Made by a program: the position numbers and the translations under genes
From: Adenophora triphylla var. japonica
Lineage: Eukaryota; Streptophyta; Magnoliopsida; Asterales; Campanulaceae
Assembly: GCA_022495995.1 (NCBI GenBank)
Contig: JAFEMH010001488.1
Span: 248,001-312,000, forward strand
DNA: 64,000 nt
Direction: 5' to 3'
Shown: one piece after another, positions 39,455 through 51,062 of the stretch
Numbering within the stretch: the stretch's first letter is position 1
How the letters are laid out: each line of letters opens with the position of its first letter
The notes under the pieces: model-generated
What the model was told of the DNA's origin: nothing
The model's database searches: none
What the model saw: only the letters and a program-made list of their open reading frames with translations

Positions 39455-40005
39455 GGACTTCTGAAACCTTCGAGGCCGTGTGGCGCCTCAAACCGGAGTT
39501 GCTGGATCATACGAGGGCGTGTGGCGCCTCAAACCGGAGTTGGTGGATCATACGAGGGCGTGTGGCACCTCAAACCGGAGTTGCGAGGATATATTTATCC
39601 TGTGATGAAGGCGTTCGTGCCTTGGGTGCTGGGCTTATTGCTGTTGCCAGGTTTATCCTGCTGGGGATGAGGTAACAATGAGGGGAACTGTTGTGTTAAA
39701 CTGGCGTTATTAACAACACGGCGGGATCGACATTTTTTCTTTAGAATCCTGCTGGGGATGAGCATTCGGGCTTACCTTGATGGCCGAAGAGGGATTGTTG
39801 CAAGGCGTTCGTGCCTTGGGGTTCGGGCTTATTGCTGTTGCCGCTGAGGTGGAATGGTCGGGCTTACGACTGGCGGCCGGGGAGATGAGTGTTTACTTGC
39901 TGAAGTGAAAAGGTGTTCGGGCTTACGAGGATGGCCGAAGAGGGATTGTTGCAAGGCGTTCGTGCCTTGGGGTTCGGGCTTATTGCTATTACCGGGAAGA
40001 TGAAC
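39455..40005. repeat. Tandem repeats of A: GTGTGGCGCCTCAAACCGGA and GGCGTTCGTGCC units
   Basis: First three copies of a 57-base unit (39470-39590), then three copies of segments built on GATTGTTGCAAGGCGTTCGT and GGGCTTATTGCTGTTGCC (39600-39995). Non-coding. Confidence 0.8.
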
Positions 40006-40019
40006 AGCGAAGGTCTCGA

Positions 40020-40645
40020 TAGGAGAGTGGAGGTCGGACCGCGAAGGTCGGGATTGAATGTTTGAGATCGGACCGTGAAAGGTCGCGATTAAGGATTGGA
40101 ATCGGACAGTGAAAGGTCGCGATTAAGGATTGGAATCGGATCGTGAAAGGTCGCGATTGAGGATTGAGATCGGACCGTGAAAGGTCGCGATTAAGGATTG
40201 AAATCGGACCGTGAAAGGTCGCGATTGAGGATTGAGATCGGACCGTGAAAGGTCGCGATTAAGGATTGAGATCGGATCGTGAAAGGTCGCGATTGAGGAT
40301 TGAGATCGGACCGTGAAAGGTCGCGATTAAGGATTGAAATCGGACCGTGAAAGGTCGCGAGTGAGGATTGAGATCGGACCGTGAAAGGTCACGATTGAGG
40401 ATTGAGATCGGACCGTGAAAGGTCGCGATTAAGGATTGAAATCGGACCGTGAAAGGTCGCGATTAAGGATTGAAATCGGACCGTGAAAGGTCGCGATTAA
40501 GGATTGAGATCGGACCGTGAAAGGTCGCGATTAGGATTGGAATCGGGCCGTGAAAGGTCGCTGATTAGTGATTGAAATCGGGACCGTGAAAGGTCGCGAT
40601 TGAGGATTGAAATCGCACATGAAAGGTCGCGATTGAGGATATGAG
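40020..40645. repeat. 34-base tandem array of A, about 17 copies
   Basis: The unit is GGATTGARATCGGACCGTGA then AAGGTCGCGATTRA. Each copy contains GACC-GTGAAA-GGTC, a small hairpin. Copies are very similar, with single-base variants and one or two shortened units near the right end. Confidence 0.93.
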
Positions 40646-41069
40646 TGATGGTGAAAACCATTAGGAATTTTAACGTGCGGAGACGAGCGTTAGTGAAAAC
40701 TAAGCTGGGAATTTATCCTCGGGGGATGGGGGTTAGAAATGTTTAAGCTGGGAAATTTTATACTTTTGGGGGGCCAAAGAGGTAAAATTGGGCTGCATAA
40801 AGCGAGGGCCAAAGTGGCGTAAAATTTTCCTGGTGCGGTAAGAGTCCGTAGGACTTTATATGAATTTGACCAGGGCCTATTCAGCACCGAGGCCGAGGAA
40901 GGAAGAGTCATTTTCTTCCATTAATTCCGACGAGAGGGAGAGAGAGGAGGAGAGAAAATCCAACCCAAATTGCAAGGTTTGCTCGTATTTGTGAAGGAAT
41001 ATCAGACGGGGTCCACTTTGGAGACCAGGAGCACTGAATGCGACTGCATGTAGTGTTTCAGTTTCCCGA

Positions 41070-42030
41070 CTACCCATACCAAGGCGGTACAAGTTTTCTC
41101 TGATGCCGAGTAGCTGAGTTCACTTCCTTGAAGCTTTGGCTTACGAAGTAGATTGCATGCTCAACCTTGGAATCTTTACGTTCTTGTGCCGGCATTGCTC
41201 CGATTGACGTGTTTATTCTTGTCGGATACGGGAGTAGTGGCTTGTCTTCATGTGGCGGGCACGAGTGGGGGATTAACCAAGTAGGTCTTGATCTTCTCAA
41301 AAGTTGTTTGGCACTCGGAGTCCCATTTGATGTCGGCATTCTTTTTCATCGGTTTGAACATGGGCTCATAGAGAGATGTCAAGCGTTGGTTGATGAAAGC
41401 GGCCCGATATCTTGAAGTCTTCCCATGAAGCTCTTCACTTACGTCGGGGTTTGAGGCGGCTTCATGTCGATGATGGCCTTGATTTTCTTGGGATCGTCTT
41501 CGATACACTCTTTTACGTAACCATGTACCCCGGTACCTTGCTGCGCTTGACGCCGAAGGTGCACTTTGCAGGGTTCAACCTCATGGAGTGCTTTACAGTG
41601 TTGAAGAACTTTCTCGGATCTGCCATGTCTTTGCATGTCGATCCCTTGGAGTGGATGATCATGTCGTCGACATATACTTCAATTTCTTTGTGAATCATGT
41701 CATGGAAGAGAGGCATTGCGGCCGTAGTAAGTAGCCCCGGCGTTCTTTAGGCCGAAGCGGCATAAGTGTAACAGTATGTCCCCATTGGAGTGGTGAAGGC
41801 GATCTTGGCTTGATCCTCCTCGGACATTTTGATGCAGTTGTATCCGGCGAACCCGTCCACAAAGGACTTTACTTCGAAATTTGCCGTGGTGTCGACCGGC
41901 ATGTCAATGTTAGGCGGTGGGAAATCATCTTTAGGGCTGGCCTTGTTGAGATCCCGGAAATCCACACGGCATCGACCTTTCCGTTGGCCTTGGTGACCGT
42001 CACGATGTTGGAGAGCCAAGTCGGGTACTC
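41070..42030 (-). pseudogene. Gypsy A reverse transcriptase remnant
   Basis: In order on the minus strand: VDFRDLNKASPKDDFP, VKSFVDGFAGYNCIKMSEED, the active site YVDDMIIHSKGS, KAIIDMKPPQTP, YLVNPPLVP and ERKDSKVEHAIYFVSQSF. The frame changes five or more times. The motifs match Tat-type RT. RNase H appears to stop after about 41070 and integrase is not found up to 39160. Confidence 0.85.
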
Positions 42031-42099
42031 AATCACTCACGATGAAACCAACTCGAGCATTTTCTCAATTTCTTCTTTACTTGCAAGGACCACTCTGGC

Positions 42100-43780
42100 T
42101 TGATCTTGCGCGGCTTACATTTGACAGGCTTGGATTCGGGATCGGGGAATTACGTGCTCCACGATTGAGGATCGAGTCTGGCATGTCTGATATGACCGGG
42201 CGAACACGTCAACATACTCCCGAAGGAGGCTTATCGGGGCTTCTTTTACGCATCGGCGAAGAAAGCGCCCACTTGTGTCTCTTTAGGCTCTTGCAGCGAT
42301 CTCGAGGTTCACTTTGGTCATAAACTCTTCGGCGGCTTGGGCCCGGTTGTCCTCTTGGTCAACTACACGCTCGGGAACTTCCTTAATGTATTGTTCATTT
42401 AATGTGTACACTTCTTTATCAATTGAATTATTAACGTCTTTTAAGTTGTTTGTTAACTTATCGAGTTGTTAAAGTGGCAATGAGAGGATACTCAGAAAGG
42501 TCGAGACTTTTCATTAAACAAGAACGGGCATACATGATTGGCTACACTATTATAGTCCTCCTGGCGTAAGGCCGTTGGATGACTCGGAGGGCCCGGACTT
42601 TGACGAGCCGGCTCGGAGGGTTTGAGACCGGGTTTAGGGAGATGTGGAGTGCGGGCCCGGCTTGTCTTCCAATTACACTGGCTTGCCCTTGGTCGGTGAA
42701 AGTTACCCAATTCTTCGGTGGCATTGCTTTGGATGCTTGATGAGGGTGCGGGGATCGAGAGGCTTGGCTTCTGCTGTCCCAATCATGGCAATCATGCTAT
42801 TGTCGGAGCCCAGTCGATCAAGTTTGGTAACTCCATGACTTCTTCAAAAAAAGACTACGTGAATTTGGTCCAGAGCGTCTTCTATGAACTCTGGTTCCTT
42901 CGCTTTGGACTTGTCTCGAATGTGGCCTTGGTGGCTGATCCGAACAATCTGTTTCCCATGGAGAGTACCTTGAGTTGCTCCTCCAAGTGCAGGATTCCCT
43001 TGAGTGTGTACTCGTCTTTGGGTATGGTGGCGGTTGGTCCGGGTAGAGCTGTGATGTCGAGGAATGCTCCCCTTATCGGATTAGCTTTGAGTCCTACAGA
43101 AACGCTTGAGGTCCCGTGCTAGGCTGTTCCATTCTTCTGTAGTCTCGATGCGACTATCCTGCTTCTTTCTCATCTTCATCGGTTCATTGTCGGTCCCCTC
43201 GGTTACTGGCTGTCGGTTCCGTGTCGGTCCCCTCGGTTACGCTGTCGGTTCCTCGTCGGTCCCCTCGGTTCTGCTGTTGGTTCCCTTGTCGGTCCCCTCG
43301 GTTACTGCTGCTGGTTTCCTTGGTGAAGTAATGAGCGAGGTCAAAGTGTAAGGTCGGAGGTGGGTGTGCCGTCGGAGGTTCCCCTTTTACGAGCTGCTTT
43401 GCCTTGGTGCGGGCGAGCCTTTTGTCTTCCTTGATGTCGGCCGGTGTTGGCACGTAGCGAAGCCCTGGACCGTGGTGTGGTCCTTGACTTCAATAACTTG
43501 GTGTTGGCCTTGCGGCCTTTTGCCGAGCCCGATCACAGGATGAAGTTCATGAGTTTCATCATCTTCGTGGCGGGGAGGAATCGATCGTGAGGCAGTGGAA
43601 GGTCCACGTTGCATATTTGGATCTTGGAGGTCTCGAGTGAATCCGAGTTAATGGCATGTCGTCATTATGCTTGATTTCTAACCTTTGGAATGTCGTTGGT
43701 CTTTGGTCCCCTCGGTGGTGACGTCGCCGTAGGCGTGGTTATCTCGTTGCCTTGCATGAACTTAAGGCATTGGTGAAGAG
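42100..43780 (-). other. Gypsy A segment between second protease and RT
   Basis: About 1.7 kb of frame-broken sequence, presumably the pol linker. No domain recognised. It has a short tandem stretch of CGGTCCCCTCGGTT (43193-43310). Confidence 0.5.
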
Positions 43781-43789
43781 GTGGATGCC

Positions 43790-44175
43790 ACGCCATTGAT
43801 TTGATGCGGCCGGGGACGCCCCAGGATGGCTGTGAAAGTGATTGGAATGTCCAACACTTGGAATTCGGTGGGGATCATCCGCTTGCCGAACCCGAGATGT
43901 TAAGAGTAGCAACCCAGAAGCTGTACGGGAAGTAGAGTCATAGGCCTTGACGGTGTGGGTGAAGGCTTAAGATGCGTGGGCTTGATGTCAAGCGGGTCCA
44001 TCATCTTGGCGGGCAAGACATTCATTCCGGAACCTCCGTCTACCCAACACGCGGGGAAGGCGACGCTCGTTCGGGTGGGATTTGTGATATAGAGCGGCTC
44101 ATTGTGATCGGCCCCAAATTTTGGAAGGTCCAAATACTGTGAAGGTGATAATGTTGCCATAGTGGATGTTGCCAA
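43790..44175 (-). pseudogene. Gypsy A protease-like domain 2
   Basis: The minus strand reads ACWVDGGSGMNVLPAKMM, then a second-half pattern in another frame near 43850 (VLDIPITFTAILGRP) as in retropepsins. The first position is DGGSG instead of DTG/DNGS. A second protease motif sits 3.3 kb upstream, so pol would carry two. Confidence 0.6.
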
Positions 44176-44189
44176 TCATCGAATGACTT

Positions 44190-46920
44190 CATGCGGGGTT
44201 GCGTCCACGGGGACCATGGTACGGGCCGGGCTTTCCTCTAGCTTGAGCTTGTGAGGATATGAAGAGGTGAGCGAGAGACCAAAGGGAAATGTTCGCACGA
44301 GTGCACTTGGTGAGTGAGGATCGGGTCCTCTTTCAAGGAATTTGCGTCTTCGGGTGGCCGGATTGCAATTAGCTCCGTCGGCTTTTTGGTGGCCTTAGGT
44401 GGTAATGCATGGATTTGACCCGATCGGGTTAGAACGGCGACATCGGGTTTGGTCCCTTACGAGCAGGCTGCTCTGAGTTGAGCCAGAGTTAGAGGAGGAT
44501 TCCTCGTAGCATAGGGCCATATGTCTTCCCTCAACTCATTGATTGTGGATGAATTCCGGGAGCTTCGGCGGCTTGACGGATTGTCCCGGGATGCGCTTGG
44601 ATGCCTCTGCGGGGAGAGTAGCCTACGGTTTGACGCGATTGTTCGAATGTCGGTGCACAACGGTGGTTGCACTGGCGGGCTGTGCGTTGCTAACCCTCAG
44701 GGGGAGGTTGGAGAGTTCTCGGCTCAAGCGAACGGTCTCCTTGATCTCTTCACGGTATATCGCGTTCCTTTCCTTCTTACTGAGCATACTCGGGGCATTA
44801 CAGGTTGGGTGCAGCGATACTCGTGGTTTGCTAGTTTTCCTCCGCTCAGGCCCCGAGATCAACCTTCTTGCGGCGGAGCTGCGTCGAGAGTTAATGCTGC
44901 GTTTCTTCCCATGTGAGAATAGCCGGTGCTTCTTTGAGCTGCGTGCGGCGGTCTAGGTAAACCTCCATCGGGAGAGTTTTCTCCTTTGTTTTATCGAGTG
45001 GCGGGTATGTCGGAAGGTGAGTACACGGCTTCCCGAACATGCTGCCCATGTATTTGGTTCTTTGTCCCGATTGACCGTTTACGTAGCGAATGCCTCGGTC
45101 TGTGGAATTTCCACTGAGTAGCTGCTCGAGGCGAATTTCCATCTTCCTCTTGTTTTTAAATAGACCTTCCTCCCTGAGTTGGCCTTTCAATTTGAGTGCG
45201 GAAATGATCCGTTCCCATCCTCCCAGGACCCTTGGGAGTCCGGTTTTGTTGACTTCATGCCCGGCTTGGAAGAGAATGGTTTCATCATCTTCGTCGTCGC
45301 TTTCACAGAGAACTTGCTTTCCCCGGGGAGGTAAGCGCTGGGATTCGTTATGCTGTGTCGTTCCATCTCCTAGGTCATCGGGACCGTTGACCACCCTTGC
45401 ACAGCGAGGGGGTTGGATGAGAACAGACGGTAGTCCGGGAAGTTGCCGTGAGCAAAACCCTTGAGGTCGAACTGGTCTAGAGTGGCCTCTAGCTTTCTGT
45501 CTGAAGCTGCTTGTGACACTTTAAGGGCTCGGTCCCTGTCGGTCTTTCGAGCTTGGTCTTCGTCCCAAAGACGACTTTCTTGAGCGGCTAGTTCCATGAG
45601 GGCTTTCCTTGCGAGAGCTAAGCAGTCTCCGTAGGTGCGCATCATCTGACTAGTGTCCAGAACCGTGATTACATTCAAATCGCCGAATGGCGGGAATACT
45701 TGGATTACGTTGACGAAGGAAGTCGGACTGGGACATTCCATGCGGCCTTCCTTGATCTCGATTACCAAGAAATTTGCCCATATCTGCTTGATTGACCCCA
45801 CGGGGGTATTGAATTCTGCAATGTTGACAGTCTCATGATCTTGCTCGATCGCCAAGTCTATCAGAGCTAGCAGTCGGCGCGGGATGTACGAATCCGGGGC
45901 GTGACGGTGGGAGTAGAATCGAGCTGGAGCATGTTGATGCTTTGAGGTGGTCATTTCCTATGTCGGAAGGCGGCTACGCCTTGCGGGAAGACTTTCACGA
46001 GATGTTTTCGGGGTGGGCTGCCGGAAGCGTTCCCGAGGTTGATCTGACTCGTAGCGGGGTGAGGAGCTTGGTCTCCTTCGCTGTTGACCTTGGCCTTGGC
46101 GGCGCTTGAGGGTATAAGCTTGGCGACGGCACGGGCCGGTTGCAGCTGGGGTGGTACTCGGAAGTAGTGATGAGCTACGAGCTCGCTTGGCCGGAGCCTC
46201 GTTTACCATGAGCGGGCGGTCGTCGAGGTGACCTTGGCATTGCGAGAATCGACGATAAGGACCGAATCCTTGGTATCATCGGGGTATACGGAATAGATGA
46301 TGTTGACGAAATCATCGTCGGCCACTTGGTCGAGAGGATTCTTCGTCGTGTGAACCGATTGCTTCCAATTGTCGGATAGCGCTGTCTTGGACGTTGAGCT
46401 TGACAATTTCCATGGTATTGGAACCTTGGTCGTAGGTGACACGATCGGAAGGAGTTCGCGTCCTCAAAAGCGAGCATGTGAATGCGAGGTACGCCGCGGA
46501 GTGCGCGTCCTCGACTCCGGAGAGTCTGATTCGTCGTCATCGACGGTTCAATCCAAACGTAGGGACGTATTGCGTCGGTTGCGTTCTTTGGAGCGGCTAG
46601 GAAAACATCATGCTCTTCGTTGGAGAAAGAGGGGTGCGGCGGGTAGTTCCTCGTGGAGGACATCCCATACGACTTCCATGCATTCATCACGAGAATGGCG
46701 GTGCTTGTTGACCTTTATCACGAAGATCTCTTCGCACTGGCGGGAGCCGAGAGAGTTGGTTTGGAGAATGCGATGAATCTCCGATTGGAGGCTAGGGGTT
46801 TATGTGCCCGCATCATGGCGATATTCGGCGTTTCCTTCCAATCTGCCTCCAAATGTTGGAAACGACAGTTGAACTTGATGTATCGGGCTGCTTCGAGTGC
46901 ACTTTGCTCGAGTACGTTTA
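44190..46920 (-). other. Gypsy A segment between the two protease domains, unrecognised ORFs
   Basis: Includes a 194-codon ORF at 45954-45370 (LLALIDLAIEQDHETVNIAE; PPFGDLNVITVLDTSQMMRT) and a 167-codon ORF at 45394-44891, partly charged. I recognise neither. They could be a second gag-like segment or a lineage-specific insertion. Base use resembles the rest of A. Confidence 0.5.
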
Positions 46921-46929
46921 CATAGTTAG

Positions 46930-47560
46930 CATCTCAGGACTACGAGGGATTACGATGAGATTTGCCCGATAGTCCCTTGGTTGATTCGAAGGAGGTAACC
47001 CCGGTGCACGAGTGCGGACACGCTTGGCTCTTTGTCTCGGCTTCGTTTCCTATGAGGAAACTATCCCCTCGGATGACTTCGAGATCTCCTGCCGGTTAAT
47101 GAACTTAACACGGCGATGGAGAGTGGAAGCTATGGCTTTCATGTGGTGTAGCGAGGCGTCCCAAAGAGTGTGAACTCGGATGGAATGTCCATCACATGGA
47201 ATTTTCTTTGGCACCATTTGGGTTTCGAACCGAGTTCGAGTCACCGTCCCCAGGATGGGACGAGGCAGCTGTCGTAGGCCTTGATAGTCCGAGCGACGGA
47301 ATCGAGTGGCTTTCATTGATACGGAGGGCTCGCATCATGCGAGAGGGAGAACATTAACGGCTGACCCGTTGTCTACCAATACTCGGGGAGTGATATGGTG
47401 TTGAGCTTGAGAGTGATGTACGAGCTTCGTTGTGCCCCGAGGCATCTCTCGGTAGGTCTTCGTCACGAACGTGATCATCTTGCCATACGAGACGGGAGTC
47501 GTAGATCTCGTCTCTATCCGTAGAAGGAGAGTCATCCGGCCATCCGTTTCTGTCTTCCTC
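46930..47560 (-). pseudogene. Gypsy A protease domain 1
   Basis: The minus strand reads VLVDNGSAVNVLPLA (near 47370), the flap-side active site of Tat-type proteases, and later ILGTVTRTRFETQMVPKKIP and MKAIASTLHRRVKFI. Several frame changes break it. It follows gag directly, as expected for a gypsy pol start. Confidence 0.75.
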
Positions 47561-47699
47561 TTGCGAGGTAAAGCCTTTCTTTGGAACCTCGGGATTATGT
47601 TGAGGTTGTTTGTGGCGGATGCCGCCCTTGGTTAGCACATTGATCGAGTGCGAGTTCCAAGCTGACTTTGATCTTCCTTTACCGGTCCGAGCTCGGAAG

Positions 47700-49110
47700 C
47701 TGGACAAATTGAATCTTGGGCGATCCGCGGGGGTTAGGCTTACGGCGCGATAAGATTACCAAGATGCGAGGTATTCCGGTGTCCCGGGTCTGAATTACGG
47801 TTTCGGCGGGACTTTTCGGCTTTCCCACCCCTGTTTGCTCTAAAGGCTGCATGGCACGGAGGCAAGGAGGGTAGGTGGAGTACGGTGCGTAGTAGTCGAA
47901 CCTCCGGAAGGTTCTCGGTGTACCTACCTGGTGTCCCCGGCTTCGTATCTTTCTCTCGATTCTTTGTTGAGAGGACTTCTTCTTTTGTTTTCTCGGAGGA
48001 TTGCTCCGGACCGTTTCTCGGGACTCGTACTCCGGGCGGGCGGAGCGATCGCAAACATCGTAGGCGATGTGGACATTAGAGGAGGATCAGTGAAAGAGGC
48101 GGAGAAAGCGGTTACGTGGCAATCTTCTTGGGCACCCACTCAATGGAATTCACTGTTATTGTTCGGAAAAGGATTTCCGGCGTATTGGGCCACGGGGGCG
48201 CTCTAACTTGCCTTCTTCTATCAAGTTACGGATTTCGTATCGTAACCCCAAACGGTTGTCGGTGGTATGGCCGTGATGCGATGGAAGGCGCGATATTTGC
48301 TCTTGTCCGCATTGGCTACGGGATTCTTGGGTTTGTAATTGGCAACGGGTTTAAGGAGACCCTCCTTGATTAACCCTTCCGGCATCTTGCTCGGTGGCAT
48401 GTCCAACTTGTCGAAGTGTACGGCGGGCCTTACGAGTAGAATTGTTGCTTTGCGGGGCCCAGGTTTTGTTACCCATTGTTGTCCACGATGGATGTAGTTG
48501 ACAGACGTATCTTTCCCTTTCTTAGGGGCCGGTGCGGGATTGAATGCAAGCTGGCGAGCGGTATACGTATGGGCGTGCGGTAGCCAACTTTTCCTTGAGA
48601 TCCTTCTCGAAGCGTGAGCCGGCATTGACCGTGGCCGGAGATGCAGGAAGAAATGATGGCCCGATGAGAGTTACGATGGACGGTCTTAGCGGGACTTGAA
48701 GATCCGCATCTGTTCATCTTTGGAGAGTGGCTCCATGATCTCGGAGAGTTTCCGGCTCCACCTCTTGTAGAATTCCCCAACACTTTCATCCGCTTTACGC
48801 TCGGTGGTGATTAAGTCCTCACGACTTGTTTCCCACTCTAAGTTGGATCGGTACCGTTCCGGGAAGATGTTACTAATCGATCCCAGTGTGGCGATCCGCG
48901 AGCTTGACCCTCGAAACCATCGTAACGCTGAACTTTTGAGCGTATCTTTGGAAGTGGTCGGCCATTTCTTTGGAGGGTTGCTCCTTTTGCTCTCATGCGA
49001 GAACGTAGGTATCGACGTGCGTTTGAGGACATTCGGTTCCGTCGAATCGGTCCATCTCAGGCATTCGAACTTGGCGGGGAGAGGCGTGACCATTCCGGAT
49101 ACGTGGATTT
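47700..49110 (-). pseudogene. Gypsy A gag remnant
   Basis: ESVGEFYKRWSRKLSEI near 48750 and FPERYRSNLEWETSREDLIT upstream are capsid-like (Retrotrans_gag). Near 48260, YRAFHRITAIPPTTVWGY corresponds to the FHxxxGHTTxxC knuckle of Tat gags, with the ligands damaged. Frames shift repeatedly. Confidence 0.7.
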
Positions 49111-51042
49111 GAGCGTTTCTGCTTTGAGCTGCTCATGGTGGCTTTCGGGTCTTTCATCGCTCGACCATCCGAGGCTAAGGTTGGGTCCGGCGGTGGGTTT
49201 GTGAGGCTCGGCGCCGGGTGCTACCACGTGAGCGGTAGTGATTGGAGGTGGAAGGCTTGATATATGTGGATATATGGGAGCCTTTTACGAAGCTGTATCG
49301 GGGTTTGTCCCGGTGTTTAGGGATTCGTGTATAGGCAACGGGACGAACCGGGAGGGTATTGAGGAATATTGGCATCTGAGATGGTCCAGTGGTGCTTGGT
49401 GATATTGAGTGATAGGAGTAGCAGGGTGGCCAAAAATGACGGGGTTGCCACGAGAGGTGGCAACATGGAGCCTAGGTCATTGTTTCCTTGATTGGAAGGC
49501 ATCCCAGAAGTAAGTTGGCGGGGAGGAACCACAGTTGAAGGTTTGGTGAAGCTGGTTTCGGGGAATCGTCATCCTCGACCGGGACAAAAGTACCGTCGGC
49601 GGGGATAGCTTGCTATACCTCGCTCATTCGGAAAAGCTGTACCACGAAATTCTGCGATCTTCTTTACGCCTCTTGTGAACCTCACAAGCCGGATGGCTTC
49701 TTCCAAAGTCATATACATTACCGGTGGCGGGGGTCCTTCCCGTCACGATTTCTCGGTGAGCTAGACATGTCGGAAATTACAGTGAGGAGGCGAGGAAGAA
49801 GCTGTACGGCTATTGCCGTAACGGTGATCTGGCAAGGCGGCGGCCGGAAATCTGAACCACTTTACGCTCGGCTGCGGGGAACGAAAGGAAGGGTTTAGGC
49901 TTCGGAAAAGGGGATTTGGCTCAAGGTTTCGGGCTTGTGCAATGTGCGATTACCGATTAATGTTTACTTAAAGCGCGTTTTCTCGAGTCCTAATCGGTTG
50001 GAAAAGAGCGGGTCTTCTTTTCGCAACTAATCCTAGAGCTCTAATCGGTGGATCTCGTCACTACGCTTATAAGCCCCTCGTTTCCATTGTAGATCATCTT
50101 TCTCGGGACGGACTATCCGGCGAGGTCGATAAGGCAAGCGAGTTCCACCGACAAAGGAAAAAAATGAACTTAAGGCTAGGCGATCACGCAAACTTTCAAC
50201 GTGTGTGACGTACGGGCCACGGTCGAAGTCAACGTCCTTAAGTTAAGGCGGGGATCGTGCCAAAATTTGGGCATGACCTCTCTGACTCGCTTGTGCGAGA
50301 GACCTTAGCTTTTAGCGTTGGCCAAGTTGTGGGCTGGCACGATACATACGGCGAGGTTTGGTGACACGGCGTCACATTGAACCTTCGGGTATATTTTTCG
50401 GCGAGCTCCGCGTCAAAGTCAAGGCTGAAAAGCTCAAGACTTCGGGTCGGGAACGACCTTTGGTCTCAAACTCTCGAGCTTGACTCGGAGCGGGGCCGGC
50501 GTAAAAAACATACACTTAGGCTTTATGACACGAGCTAAGCCAAAAAACCAACCGGGGTCTTGGACAAAGTGTGACACAAAGAGTGCATGGCTTACATGGG
50601 CTAGGATGGGATGTTTGGGACGACCCCGTGCGCCCCCGAAAGGTGTACAGCGAGACCAATCGGAGTGCAGCGATAAGGCCATCCGGGTTAGGGGTTGTAG
50701 TGTGCGGTGTACCGCGGCAAGTGCACGTGAAGTGCGGTGTTAGGGCGGCAAGTGCGCGTAGTGTGCGGTCACTAAAATTCTTTTACGAGTAAAACGAGAT
50801 TTTTTTCGAATGTGTCTTAAAGAATTTATGATGCACGGTTCAAAGAACGACATGAAAATCAAACATGAATGGGGATGCACAAACATGGTAAGATTTTGAA
50901 AAGTTGACAATGTAATGCCTTTGAAAAAAAACCGTTCGAGGTTTAAAGTAACACACACACGAAAACGAGGAAGGGTAAACGAAAGTTTGACCCACTGAAG
51001 GCTTTTTAGAAAACAACGGTAGTTTTGAAAAAAGTATCACTG
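49111..51042 (-). other. Gypsy A leader and early gag region
   Basis: About 1.9 kb from the PBS to the first recognised gag motif. Short ORFs only, with no domain I can name. Probably 5' UTR plus a decayed N-terminal gag. Confidence 0.5.
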
Positions 51043-51060
51043 TCCCCAGCGGAGTCGCCA
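51043..51060 (-). other. Primer-binding site of gypsy A
   Basis: The minus strand reads TGGCGACTCCGCTGGGGA two bases after the LTR end, identical to the PBS of F. Confidence 0.88.
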
Positions 51061-51062
51061 AC

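Noticed and set aside
40020..40645. Regular 34-base repeats that could suggest a CRISPR array
   Set aside because: The units are directly adjacent, without unique spacers, inside a plant retrotransposon.
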